The notes beneath the pieces were generated by a model. The model ran no database searches, had not been told where the DNA came from, and saw only the letters and a program-made list of their open reading frames with translations. The position numbers and the translations under genes were made by a program. From the NCBI GenBank assembly GCA_963977125.1, contig CAXBNJ010000002.1, positions 434,001-498,000 of the forward strand: a stretch of 64,000 nucleotides of DNA. The letters are read 5' to 3'. Shown here one piece after another: positions 44,791 to 53,941 of this stretch (positions are counted from its first letter, which is position 1; every line of letters starts with the position of its first letter). Source of the DNA: UBA2705 sp963977125. GTDB lineage: Bacteria > Pseudomonadota > Alphaproteobacteria > Micavibrionales > Micavibrionaceae.

Positions 44791-45741
44791 ATGACCAATG
44801 CGATTGAAATAAAAAATCTAAGCAAGACATATGCCGCGAGTAAAAAGCACAAGGAAACTGGTAAAACAGCCTTGTCTGATGTCAGTTTAAATATTCCTAA
44901 AGGCTCTATTTATGGCTTATTAGGGCCAAATGGCGCTGGCAAATCAACGCTTATCAATATTCTGGCTGGCCTTGTTCTTAAAACAGAGGGCGATGTTAAA
45001 ATTTGGAATTCTGACCTTGATAAAAATACGCGCCAAGCACGCGCCTCAATCGGTATTGTACCGCAGGAAATTAATTTAGACCCGTTCTTTACCCCCGCAC
45101 AAATACTCGACATCCAAGGCGGTCTTTATGGCATCCCCAAGGCTGAGCGCCGCACTGATGAGCTTTTAGCTATGGTTGGCCTGTCTGATAAGGCTAATGC
45201 CTATGCACGGTCCTTATCAGGCGGTATGAAGCGCCGCTTAATGATCGCCAAGGCGCTTGTCCATACCCCGCCTATTCTTGTACTGGATGAACCAACAGCC
45301 GGCGTTGATGTTGAACTGCGCCAAATGCTCTGGGAAAATGTGCGCAAACTTAATAAAGCAGGCACGACCGTCGTGCTAACAACCCATTACTTAGAAGAAG
45401 CCGAAGAACTCTGTGACCGCATCGCGATCATTAATAATGGCAAAATTATAAAAGACGCCTCTACGCAAGATTTACTCGGCCAAATCGAAAGCAAAGAATT
45501 ACGCCTGACCTTAGACAGTGCCGTGCCCGATAATATTGGCGAGATTATCGGTGCGAAGAATACCAGCATTGATAGCCCTGAGATTATTACGGTTCGTTAT
45601 AACCCCGCGGAGATGACCGCAGGCGCGATAATTGCAAAACTACAAAAGCTTAATTTGAATATTATTGATGTCTCAACCCAAGAACCTGATCTAGAAGATG
45701 TCTTCCTCAGCTTAACCCGCGCGGCAAAGGCCTTAGCTTAG
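44791..45741 (+). CDS. ABC transporter ATP-binding protein (ABC-2 export type)
   Basis: A 316-residue ATPase with Walker A GPNGAGKST, Q-loop VPQEINLD, signature LSGGMKRRLMIAKAL, Walker B LVLDEPTAGVD and H-loop TTHYLEEAEEL. This is the CcmA/DrrA-like type with a C-terminal regulatory extension (residues about 225-316), which normally pairs with an ABC-2 permease. No permease is adjacent: the hydrolase precedes it and argS follows. The frame extends to GTG 44749 inside the hydrolase gene; ATG 44791 with TAAG upstream is preferred. Confidence 0.88.
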   Translation: MTNAIEIKNLSKTYAASKKHKETGKTALSDVSLNIPKGSIYGLLGPNGAGKSTLINILAGLVLKTEGDVKIWNSDLDKNTRQARASIGIVPQEINLDPFFTPAQILDIQGGLYGIPKAERRTDELLAMVGLSDKANAYARSLSGGMKRRLMIAKALVHTPPILVLDEPTAGVDVELRQMLWENVRKLNKAGTTVVLTTHYLEEAEELCDRIAIINNGKIIKDASTQDLLGQIESKELRLTLDSAVPDNIGEIIGAKNTSIDSPEIITVRYNPAEMTAGAIIAKLQKLNLNIIDVSTQEPDLEDVFLSLTRAAKALA

Positions 45742-45827
45742 AATAAAAGCCGTCTTGACTGCATAGGCCATCCACCATAATATCAGCAGCCTGATAAAAC
45801 ATTTTAATAAGAGAGTATTGAGCCCAA

Positions 45828-47600
45828 ATGACCGCTTTAACCGCACAACTATCAAACCATATTGGCGCCATATTCAAAAATCAGGGCTTGCCTGAAGAAT
45901 TAGGCGCCGTGCGCACTTCTGACCGCCCTGACTTAGCGCAGTTTCAGTGTAATGGCGCCATGGCCGCCGCGAAGATCGCGAAAAAAGCCCCGCGCATGAT
46001 TGCCGAGGCGATCGTTGCTGAACTGCAAAATGATCCCCTATTCTCAGAAGTATCCATTGCGGGCCCCGGTTTTATAAATTTAAAGCTCACCGAAGAGGCC
46101 CTCTCTAATCATTTACTTGAACTGGGCAACAGCCCAAGCTTCCTTGTGCCTGATAGCGGCCAAGGCAAATGCGCCATTGTTGATTATGGCGGCCCAAATA
46201 CTGCCAAGCCAATGCATGTAGGGCATTTACGCTCAAGCATTATCGGCGAATCCGTAAAACGTACATTGAAGTTTATCGGCTACGATGCCAAGGGTGATAT
46301 TCATCTGGGCGATTGGGGCACCCATATGGGCATGGTGATTTCAGAGTTTGAAATCCGCCACCCTGAATGGGTTTATTTTGACGAAAACAAAGTCGATGAT
46401 TATCCAAGCGAACCGCCTGTCACTATTAAAGACCTCGAGAAACTCTACCCCGAAGCCTCACAGGCCAGCAAGTCTAATGAAGATCGTATGGCCATTTCTC
46501 GCAAAGCGACAGCAGATCTGCAAAATAAGCGCCCAGGCTATTACGCCCTATGGCAGCATTGTTTTAATATTTCTGTCGAAGCGATGAAAAAGAACTTTGG
46601 CGCGCTTGATGTCTATTTTGATTTATGGCTTGGCGAGTCTAACGCCCAAGACTACATCCCCGACATGGCGCAAAAAATGCAAGATGACGGCCATGCGATA
46701 AAAGATCGCGGCGCGATCGTCATACACGTACAGCAAGATACAGATAAAAAAGAATATCCCCCGCTCATCCTTTATAAAAGCGATGGCGCAGTTATGTATG
46801 GCACAACCGACCTTGCCACGATCGTTCAGCGTGTTGAAGATTTCGATCCGGTTAAAATGGTTTATGTCGTTGATCAACGCCAGCATCTGCATTTTGAACA
46901 AGTTTTCCGCGCGGCGCGTATCACCAAGATTATTAAAGATGACGTTGAAATGATCCATGCTGGCTTTGGTACAATGAATGGCCAAGACGGCACCCCATTC
47001 AAAACCCGCGCCGGCGGCGTCATGAAATTACAAGATCTTATCAAAATGGGTATTGAAAAAGCGACCTTGCGCATTGAAGAAGCCAATATAGGTGAATCTT
47101 ATAGCGCAGAAGAGCGCGCAGACATCGCTCATAAAGTCGCTATTGCCGCGATTAAATTCGCCGATTTACAGAACAGCCGTATCGCTGATTATATATTTGA
47201 CCTAGACCGCTTAACCTCTTTTGAAGGCAAAACCGGCCCTTATATACTCTACCAAGCTGTACGCATGAAGTCCCTGTTGCGTAAAGCCGAAGATCAAGGC
47301 TTCCCTGTTCATGCGCCAAGCACAATAGAGCTCGGCGATCATGAAACACAGATAGCCCTAATCCTTACTGAGTTCCCAAGCGTCATTGAACAGGCAGCAC
47401 AAAATTACACGCCGCATGTACTGGCTGATTACGCCTATCGCCTCGCACAGGCCTATAGCAGCTTCTATAGCCATTGCCCTGTCCTTGGTGAGACTGATGA
47501 AGAGCTCAGACAAAGCCGCCTATATATTACAGGGCTGGCCTTAAGACTGCTTGAACAAAGCTTAGATCTTTTGGGTATTCCAACCCCCGAGCGCATGTAA
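45828..47600 (+). CDS. argS: Arginyl-tRNA synthetase
   Basis: A 590-residue class I aminoacyl-tRNA synthetase that charges tRNA-Arg. The N-terminal additional domain recognises the D-loop. The HIGH-type motif reads HVGH near residue 132 within KPMHVGHLRSSIIGES; the MSK-loop equivalent is the ArgRS-specific GTPFKTRAGGVMKLQDL near residue 388. The C-terminal anticodon-binding helical domain has the DALR-type ending (SFYSHCPVL...RLYITGLALRLLEQSLDLL). It is a single essential copy in most genomes. It lies 86 bp after the ABC ATPase gene. Confidence 0.96.
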   Translation: MTALTAQLSNHIGAIFKNQGLPEELGAVRTSDRPDLAQFQCNGAMAAAKIAKKAPRMIAEAIVAELQNDPLFSEVSIAGPGFINLKLTEEALSNHLLELGNSPSFLVPDSGQGKCAIVDYGGPNTAKPMHVGHLRSSIIGESVKRTLKFIGYDAKGDIHLGDWGTHMGMVISEFEIRHPEWVYFDENKVDDYPSEPPVTIKDLEKLYPEASQASKSNEDRMAISRKATADLQNKRPGYYALWQHCFNISVEAMKKNFGALDVYFDLWLGESNAQDYIPDMAQKMQDDGHAIKDRGAIVIHVQQDTDKKEYPPLILYKSDGAVMYGTTDLATIVQRVEDFDPVKMVYVVDQRQHLHFEQVFRAARITKIIKDDVEMIHAGFGTMNGQDGTPFKTRAGGVMKLQDLIKMGIEKATLRIEEANIGESYSAEERADIAHKVAIAAIKFADLQNSRIADYIFDLDRLTSFEGKTGPYILYQAVRMKSLLRKAEDQGFPVHAPSTIELGDHETQIALILTEFPSVIEQAAQNYTPHVLADYAYRLAQAYSSFYSHCPVLGETDEELRQSRLYITGLALRLLEQSLDLLGIPTPERM

Positions 47601-47879
47601 GCGGCCCTGCGCATAGAGAAGCGCATAAGAATCGCCATATAAAATTACAAAAATCGCTGTACGTTTTTAGAAAAATTATTTCTAAAGGCCTTAATGGCGC
47701 TTATTCTTTTTCATATGAACCCCACGAAATTGCTGACCCGGCCTTAGAATCCTCAACATGACGCCATAATTGTTTTCATAAGAGGCAGAAAAACCTTGAC
47801 TGCGTTACGTAAATAACATATAAAACAATCCGGGAACACAAATTACATAACTCGAAGCTAAAAAGAGAAGGCAGATAAA
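47601..47879. other. Intergenic region between argS and the coiled-coil gene
   Basis: This 279-bp gap has no ORF. A weak hairpin (TTTAGAAA/TTTCTAAA near 47665-47685) may end the argS transcript. The end carries AGAAGG, a good ribosome-binding site 8 bases before the coiled-coil gene. Confidence 0.4.
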
Positions 47880-49925
47880 ATGGTTGATAATGGAATAGAC
47901 TTTGGTGATTTTGATGACGTATTCGGAGCAGCTAGCGCTGCAGTAGAAGATACAGATTCCGCACAGCTCGCACAGGAGCAATTAGAACAAAGCTTAGAGA
48001 GCTTTGAAAAAAAGTTTATAGAAGCCAAAAATGTTTTGGAAGAGAACCCAATTCATAAAATTGTTACCTCTGGCAAAACTGGCGCTGAAGCACAGCAAGA
48101 AATTATTGATTATGCCACCGTGGAAATTGGTGAAGACTCTGAAGCTGTTGTAGCACAACTCTCACAAATTGTTGCACAATATGCAAGCCTTTCTGCCATG
48201 ACCAGTGAAACGGTTCGTAAATCTGGTAATCTTGAAGAAGGTGCCGTATTTGATGATACTGCACTCCGAATAGCTGAAAAACAAGAAACCTACAGTGAAA
48301 AAGCCAACGTCTTTTATACTGCAATTGAAGCTATGTACCAAATACAAGCAGATAACAAAAATATAAAAGATGTGATCAGAGAGATCAACAACGCGCGTTC
48401 AAAATTCACTGCTTTAAAAAATTCAATGCTGCTTCAATCTGAAACCGTTGAAGACGCCCAAACTGAGTATGATCGCTTAATTGCTAAGCAAAAGGGTCTA
48501 CAGGCGAAGGTTGACGTCGCCATGCAAACAAAAGATGGATATACGAATGGCTGTGAAGAAGTTAAAAACGAACAAGGCGAGGTAACCAAGAAAAAACGCC
48601 CCGCCCTTAAAGATATAAAAGCTGCCCATGCAGCAGAAAAAGGCGGCTTCTTTGGTTTTGGTGGAGGAAGAAAGCAAGAACTTGCTGATTTCATTAAGGC
48701 CTGCGAAGACAAAATCAAAGCCGCCGATGAAGAGCTTGATGACACAAACATTCAAGTGAAGAATCTCGAGCCACAAATCCAGCGTGCTGGAGACGCATTA
48801 AAAGAGGCAAAAGCCAAGCTTGAAGAACAAAAATCTGAGCATGATGCGATTGATGAGAAACTCAAGAGCGATGCGAGTTACTTAGCAATTGAAGAAATCC
48901 TCGGAGAAGACGGCAAAAACTTTAAAGATTCAGCCAATGCATTTCAGCAATCTGGGACTGACCTCATAGACCTCATGAGTGAAGACTTTTCAAAATGCGT
49001 TGTTTTCTACTCAGAAAAACAAAAAAGCATCGGAAAACTGATTAATGTAGGCGGAAATTTGACTTCGGAATTGGAGCTCATTGTTTCCAGCTTAAATATA
49101 GCTGAAACGGCTCATAAGAAACGTTTCGATACTCTTTGCTCTAAACTGGACACAGCTCTCGCTAAAATAGAAGAAGAAAAACAGCAAGCGATTAGCGACG
49201 CTCAAGAAAACATCGAAAACGAAGAGGAAAAAGGCGCAAGACTCGCTGAAATTGAAAGAGAATATATGGATAACCCGCCATTAATTCAAAAAATGGTTAA
49301 TGACAAAGCGGCCAATCAGAACTTTCTACGTAGATTTTCAGCACGCCTAGAACAAATTGTTTCGTTCAAACAGCAAGCCATGATTGCACTTAAGAAATCC
49401 GAGCACGGGCTAGCAAAAGCTGAGAATCTTGCATACAAAGCCGAGAGCTTAAAAAATGAACACATCATGATCATTTCAAATGGTACTAGCAATTGCACAG
49501 ACAGCATTGATCTTGCCATGAAAAATTTAAGAATGAGCCTTATGGAAGAGTTTGGCGCGGCTATGAACAGAGATAACGCAAAGCAGTTCAAGCAATCCGT
49601 TGAGGGCATGCTTCACGAGAAGAGACAAGAACTTAAAAATGGCCAAAAAGAGATCCTAAGCTTACGGGAGATGTCTCAATGCATAGATGAAACATCTAAA
49701 AAACTAAGAAACGCTGCCGTTCATGGCGTCGCAATAAAACGAGGTAGAACGAAAGCCATTGATGGGGTGGTAACTTCAGCGCAAAACCTTGCTCTTACCG
49801 AAGAAAGAGGCGAAGCGGATGTGTTAGAAAAAATGGCTACGGACTCAGAATACGCCAAAAAAGTCGAACAAGTTGAAGCGTCCATGCTAAAGCCTACGAC
49901 ACCCAAAACACCTACAGCACCATAA
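47880..49925 (+). CDS. Long coiled-coil protein of unknown function
   Basis: A 681-residue, almost all-helical protein, not recognised. It starts with an acidic segment (MVDNGIDFGDFDDVFGAAS) and has predicted coiled coils at about 30-75, 140-225, 255-320 and 420-460. A Gly/Phe hinge (GGFFGFGGGRK) sits near residue 260. Residues about 460-600 form another helical domain (ANQNFLRRFSARLEQIVSFK), and the C-terminus is a Pro/Thr tail (LKPTTPKTPTAP). There is no signal peptide or transmembrane helix. A distant likeness to TelA-type (toxic anion resistance) helical proteins is possible but weak. It is followed by a ClpB-like AAA+ gene and a membrane protein gene on the same strand, so it may be an adaptor or scaffold for them. 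Confidence 0.75.
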   Translation: MVDNGIDFGDFDDVFGAASAAVEDTDSAQLAQEQLEQSLESFEKKFIEAKNVLEENPIHKIVTSGKTGAEAQQEIIDYATVEIGEDSEAVVAQLSQIVAQYASLSAMTSETVRKSGNLEEGAVFDDTALRIAEKQETYSEKANVFYTAIEAMYQIQADNKNIKDVIREINNARSKFTALKNSMLLQSETVEDAQTEYDRLIAKQKGLQAKVDVAMQTKDGYTNGCEEVKNEQGEVTKKKRPALKDIKAAHAAEKGGFFGFGGGRKQELADFIKACEDKIKAADEELDDTNIQVKNLEPQIQRAGDALKEAKAKLEEQKSEHDAIDEKLKSDASYLAIEEILGEDGKNFKDSANAFQQSGTDLIDLMSEDFSKCVVFYSEKQKSIGKLINVGGNLTSELELIVSSLNIAETAHKKRFDTLCSKLDTALAKIEEEKQQAISDAQENIENEEEKGARLAEIEREYMDNPPLIQKMVNDKAANQNFLRRFSARLEQIVSFKQQAMIALKKSEHGLAKAENLAYKAESLKNEHIMIISNGTSNCTDSIDLAMKNLRMSLMEEFGAAMNRDNAKQFKQSVEGMLHEKRQELKNGQKEILSLREMSQCIDETSKKLRNAAVHGVAIKRGRTKAIDGVVTSAQNLALTEERGEADVLEKMATDSEYAKKVEQVEASMLKPTTPKTPTAP

Positions 49926-49948
49926 CTCTAAGGCGTATATAAATTTCA

Positions 49949-49996
49949 TTACTGAGGCGTTTTTAATTAATTTATTTGATGAAAACGCCTCAGTAA
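49949..49996. repeat. Perfect 15-bp inverted repeat
   Basis: TTACTGAGGCGTTTT (49949-49963) is the exact complement of 49982-49996, separated by 18 AT-rich bases. It lies 24 bp after the coiled-coil gene. No U-tract follows on the plus strand (A-run instead), so it may be an mRNA-stabilising hairpin or an inefficient terminator rather than a classic terminator. Confidence 0.6.
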
Positions 49997-50089
49997 CTTA
50001 AAAAAAAGACACAAAATAATAATAAAAAAAGACATTAATCACGGCACAAAACAGCACAAATTGATTAGAACAGACAGAGCGAGGGTGGC

Positions 50090-52414
50090 ATGTCCAACAC
50101 TGAAATTAACACAAAACTTCTCCAACCATATAATGCGTATATTGAATCTGCGATGCCCAATTTTAAATATTTTGGTAGCGCGCAAAACGTCAAAGACCTC
50201 TCACGCGCTTTAAACCAATATGGCAACAACTCTATCATGCTGACAGGCCCTTCTGGTATAGGCCGCCGCTCGCTGATTGCTGGATTTGCACAAAGCCTAA
50301 AATCTGATAACACACCATTAGAAATGATGAATTTAGATGTGTATCGTCTGAATGTTCAAGAATTATTCAACACGCAAAGCATCCCTGATATTGAAAGAAA
50401 ATTTTCAGAAGTGCTTTCTGAATTGGCTGAAATAAAACAGCGCCACGGCAAAAAGCCGCTTTTCGTTATTGATGACGGCACAAATTTTGCCCGCGAAGTG
50501 AGCGAAAGAAAGCTCTCTGGCTTACTCAACAAATTAAAAGCCGCAGATACCGCGAGCGATGATTTTGATTTGATTCTGAGCATGGATAATGATGCCCAGC
50601 ACATGATGAAAAAATCTTACCCGAATTTCTTATCGCATTTTGCTGAGCAAAAAGTAAAAGAAGCAGATGACAAAGACATACGCGATATGCTTACCCATGA
50701 AGCAGAGCGCTATAGCCAATATAAATTATCAATTGCACCAGATGCTATTGATAAAGCCGTTGAGCTTTGCAAACGTTATACCGCCCTTGGCGATTTTTCT
50801 ATGCCCAAACGCGTCTCTCTGTTTATGGATGAAGTCGCTACTGAATATCGCTTAGACGCGCATAGCCGCCCTGAAGGCATGGCGCAAGATGAAGCCCTTT
50901 TGGCACAATATACCGCGCAGCTTGAAACATGCGATGGCGATGCTAAAGACCAGATCGAACGCGATATTGCCGCCGTACAAGCCGATATTGATGAAAAACA
51001 ATCCACTTGGAATCAAGCTAAATCAAGCTTAAAACCCATTATGGACGAGATACAAGAAACAGAAGCTTTTTCCACTGAACTGTTAGAGAAGGTAAAAAAA
51101 GCCGAACAAAAAATTCTTGATGCCGCCTCTATCGAGCTCAAAGAACATCAAGCGAATGGCAAACACATGGAAATGTCTGCTGAATCTTATATGCATTCTG
51201 ATAAGTTCAATATGCGCGAAAATAAACATCCGGAAATTGACATTAATCGTAACCAAATACAAAAAAACAATGACCATATTACAAAGCTAAGCCAAAAAAT
51301 TAATAACAAAGCGCAAGAGCTTCTGTTTCCGATCACCCTTACGGCTGACTATGTTGATAGCTACGCTAAAGCTAAACTCGGCATGAGTGATGTTGTTGAT
51401 ATTAAGAGCACAATATTCACGGCCAAAGATCAGATGAACAATATAGTTATTGGCCAAGAGCAAATGGTTAACCCTGTATTTAGCAAAATCAAACAACGCC
51501 TCGGTAACAAGCGAGAAGCCTCTAAACCCGTGGGCTGCGTGCTTATCCTTGGCCCTTCAGGAGTCGGTAAAACCTTTTTGGCTGAAACCTTCGCCGAAGA
51601 ACTTTACGGCTCAGCTGATAAACTTAGCGTTATTAACATGGAAGGCTTTAAAGAAAAGCACACTGTGTCGCGTATGATCGGTGCGCCTCCAGGTTATGCG
51701 GGCTATGATCAAGAAGCAGAGCTTGTAAAAATTGCCAACACCAACCCTGCTGGCGTATTGCTATTAGATGAAATTGAAAAAGCCCATCTTGATGTTAAGC
51801 AAGCCCTACTAACACCGCTCGATAAAGGCCGCTTCACATCAGCCAATGGTCGTGACACTGCCGATTTCAGAGATATGCTGATTATGATGACATCCAACTA
51901 CGGACAAGATTTATTCTTAACGCGACCTTATGATGAGGCGGTTGAAGCGGTAAAAGAGCGCATTTATTTAGATGGTCACTTTAGCCCTGAATTTCTAAAC
52001 CGTTGCACAATGGTTTTTGCTAAGTTTCTTGAGCCTGAGACTGTAGAAAAAATTGTTGCACGTCGTATATCTGATTTTGCCGCTGATTTCTGCGATGAAG
52101 AAACAACGCTTAATATTAAAATGTCCTCAGAAGATGTAACGAAACTTGTTGCCGATAAATATGAGAAAAAACAAGGTGCGCGCGTTATCAAAACTCTCTT
52201 AGAAGAAAATATTGGTGAGTATATATGTGATATGGTTCTAAAGGCTGAACTCTCTGGGGCAAACGCATCAGGCACACTTATGATTTCATATAATAATGGT
52301 GAATTTGGCTATGATTTCAAAGAAAAATCCCTTGAAATAAAAAGCCCAAGCAATGAAAACAGCGCAGTTAAACAACACGTACAGCCGGCAACGCAAAGCT
52401 TTAACGCCGTGTGA
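50090..52414 (+). CDS. ClpB-like AAA+ protein with degenerate first ATPase domain
   Basis: A 774-residue protein with ClpA/B architecture but no Clp N-domain. Domain 1 (about 30-270) has lost its Walker A: GPSGIGRRS at 53-61 has Arg in place of both the Lys and Thr; its Walker B reads LFVIDDG. A coiled-coil middle segment follows (about 275-430). Domain 2 (about 440-700) is intact: GPSGVGKT near 488, pore-loop-like GAPPGYAGYD, Walker B GVLLLDEIEKAH, sensor MMTSNYG and sensor-2 GARVIKTLL. It may be a disaggregase or remodelling motor driven by the second ring only. Located between the coiled-coil gene and a membrane-protein gene. Substrate unknown. Confidence 0.85.
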   Translation: MSNTEINTKLLQPYNAYIESAMPNFKYFGSAQNVKDLSRALNQYGNNSIMLTGPSGIGRRSLIAGFAQSLKSDNTPLEMMNLDVYRLNVQELFNTQSIPDIERKFSEVLSELAEIKQRHGKKPLFVIDDGTNFAREVSERKLSGLLNKLKAADTASDDFDLILSMDNDAQHMMKKSYPNFLSHFAEQKVKEADDKDIRDMLTHEAERYSQYKLSIAPDAIDKAVELCKRYTALGDFSMPKRVSLFMDEVATEYRLDAHSRPEGMAQDEALLAQYTAQLETCDGDAKDQIERDIAAVQADIDEKQSTWNQAKSSLKPIMDEIQETEAFSTELLEKVKKAEQKILDAASIELKEHQANGKHMEMSAESYMHSDKFNMRENKHPEIDINRNQIQKNNDHITKLSQKINNKAQELLFPITLTADYVDSYAKAKLGMSDVVDIKSTIFTAKDQMNNIVIGQEQMVNPVFSKIKQRLGNKREASKPVGCVLILGPSGVGKTFLAETFAEELYGSADKLSVINMEGFKEKHTVSRMIGAPPGYAGYDQEAELVKIANTNPAGVLLLDEIEKAHLDVKQALLTPLDKGRFTSANGRDTADFRDMLIMMTSNYGQDLFLTRPYDEAVEAVKERIYLDGHFSPEFLNRCTMVFAKFLEPETVEKIVARRISDFAADFCDEETTLNIKMSSEDVTKLVADKYEKKQGARVIKTLLEENIGEYICDMVLKAELSGANASGTLMISYNNGEFGYDFKEKSLEIKSPSNENSAVKQHVQPATQSFNAV

Positions 52415-52529
52415 AGATAAAATTATCTTGCCGTTATATGAAAACATGGTATAACAAGTCATATTTTTCCATATAGGCGGCTTTTAAATTAAAAAGAACC
52501 GAATAAAGAGCTATTTTAAGGAGCACAAA

Positions 52530-53762
52530 ATGAGCGATAATAAAGATAAAAAAGAACCAGAATTAGCTGATATCGCTGCAAACTTCGTGCGCGATAAAAA
52601 TAAACGCCAGAAGATATTTAATGGTGTTGGTTATATAGCAGATACTGCTGTAAAATTATTCACTGGCCTTGTTTATATTGGAAGCGCCATTTGGAATTTT
52701 GGTGAAAAAATTGCACCTAGCGTTGGCTCAACTATAGGCAAAACAAAAGACTTTGCCTTAAATCAAACAAAGTCATGGCGCGGAAATCTTGCCAATAACT
52801 TTTCAGAAAATGATGAATTTGGGAACTCTAAATTCAAGTGGCCAACAGGCATTAAGCAATGGCATCAAGTTGCGACACCACCTGCCATGTTTTTTGTACT
52901 CGCCTCAACAGTCTATGGCGTTGCTGCTGCGGGGCTAAGCTTCCCACGTGTTTGGCTTGCCGATTCTAAACCAGACCCAATTTACCTCGTAAACAAGCCA
53001 CAAGCTAAAAACATCGCGGGTGAAAGTGAATGGACTGTATCCTGTGCCTATCTTGCCGAACAAAGCGAAGAAGATGCAAACTGTACCTTTGCACTGCCTG
53101 ATAATGGCTATTTGGACCTTGCTTATCGTTTAAAAAGCATTCAATTAAACCCTATTAAGACCATTAGTGGCATTATGACCGGTTATTCACCGAGAGCACA
53201 TGCTGCACAATCAATGCTCGGCGAAGATAGTCAGTATTGCGCTATTAATACAACATTTGAAAAACCAATGTTTGGCGCCGAACAAAACCTTCCTTCTTTA
53301 TATCGCAGCCCAATTTGTGATCCTAATCTTGATACTTTAGTTGAAAAACTAGAAAATGATCAAATCAGCAAAAATGGCGAAATACTACGTAAAGCCGGTA
53401 CCGTCGAAAAGAAAAGCGATGGCTCTATGTTCTACCGCCCTGCTGATGAAGCCAGTTGGCTTTCAGGAGCCTTTGCTTGGACATTAGTGCAAGGCGGCGA
53501 AGCCATTGACGCAGTAAGCGATACTGTTGGTGGCTGGGTTGATTCAGCCTTTGAAGAGAGCAAAGAAGAAGTGCCTTCTGAAAACCAAGAGAATGAAAGC
53601 AAAGACGCTGAAGATAAGCCTCATAATCCAAAAACTGAAGGCAAAACGTCAATGACTGATTTCATATCAGCCAGTTACAACAATGATAATTACAAACAAA
53701 GCGACATGGTTGTTAATGTTCACTTTGACAAAACAGTATTACCAGCGATGAAAATCGCTTAA
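52530..53762 (+). CDS. Unknown single-pass or two-pass membrane protein
   Basis: A 410-residue protein, not recognised. Residues 1-35 are charged and cytoplasmic-like; a weak hydrophobic segment lies at about 38-58, and a clear membrane helix at about 118-140 (PAMFFVLASTVYGVAAAGLS). The following 200 residues would be periplasmic and contain cysteines that could pair (WTVSCAYL, DANCTFAL, QYCAINT, SPICDPN). Residues 345-380 are acidic low complexity (EESKEEVPSENQENESKDAE). It has a very strong Shine-Dalgarno (TAAGGAG) and ends at a good terminator. As third gene after the coiled-coil and ClpB-like genes, it may anchor that system to the membrane. Confidence 0.72.
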   Translation: MSDNKDKKEPELADIAANFVRDKNKRQKIFNGVGYIADTAVKLFTGLVYIGSAIWNFGEKIAPSVGSTIGKTKDFALNQTKSWRGNLANNFSENDEFGNSKFKWPTGIKQWHQVATPPAMFFVLASTVYGVAAAGLSFPRVWLADSKPDPIYLVNKPQAKNIAGESEWTVSCAYLAEQSEEDANCTFALPDNGYLDLAYRLKSIQLNPIKTISGIMTGYSPRAHAAQSMLGEDSQYCAINTTFEKPMFGAEQNLPSLYRSPICDPNLDTLVEKLENDQISKNGEILRKAGTVEKKSDGSMFYRPADEASWLSGAFAWTLVQGGEAIDAVSDTVGGWVDSAFEESKEEVPSENQENESKDAEDKPHNPKTEGKTSMTDFISASYNNDNYKQSDMVVNVHFDKTVLPAMKIA

Positions 53763-53812
53763 GTTACGGGCTTATGGCCTATATAAAGTTTCACAGTTTT
53801 TGTGTCCTATTG

Positions 53813-53851
53813 AAAAGTCCTGCATGCACCCCATGCAGGGCTTTTCTTTTT
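53813..53851 (+). terminator. Rho-independent terminator
   Basis: AAAAG-T-CCTGCATG pairs with CATGCAGG-G-CTTTT around a short CACCC loop, followed by CTTTTT. It closes the three-gene coiled-coil/AAA+/membrane-protein run 50 bp after the last stop codon. Confidence 0.9.
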
Positions 53852-53941
53852 GCGCTAGCCTGTGCATAGTGAGCATATAAACAAACGGTTGAGATTACTT
53901 TTGAAAAAAAGAAAGCTCAACACCACCAACAGGAAAAGACC

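Noticed and set aside
47880..49925. Assignment of the coiled-coil protein as TelA (toxic anion resistance)
   Set aside because: Only general helical composition and the presence of Ter proteins elsewhere support it; no specific motif was found, so it is left as unknown.
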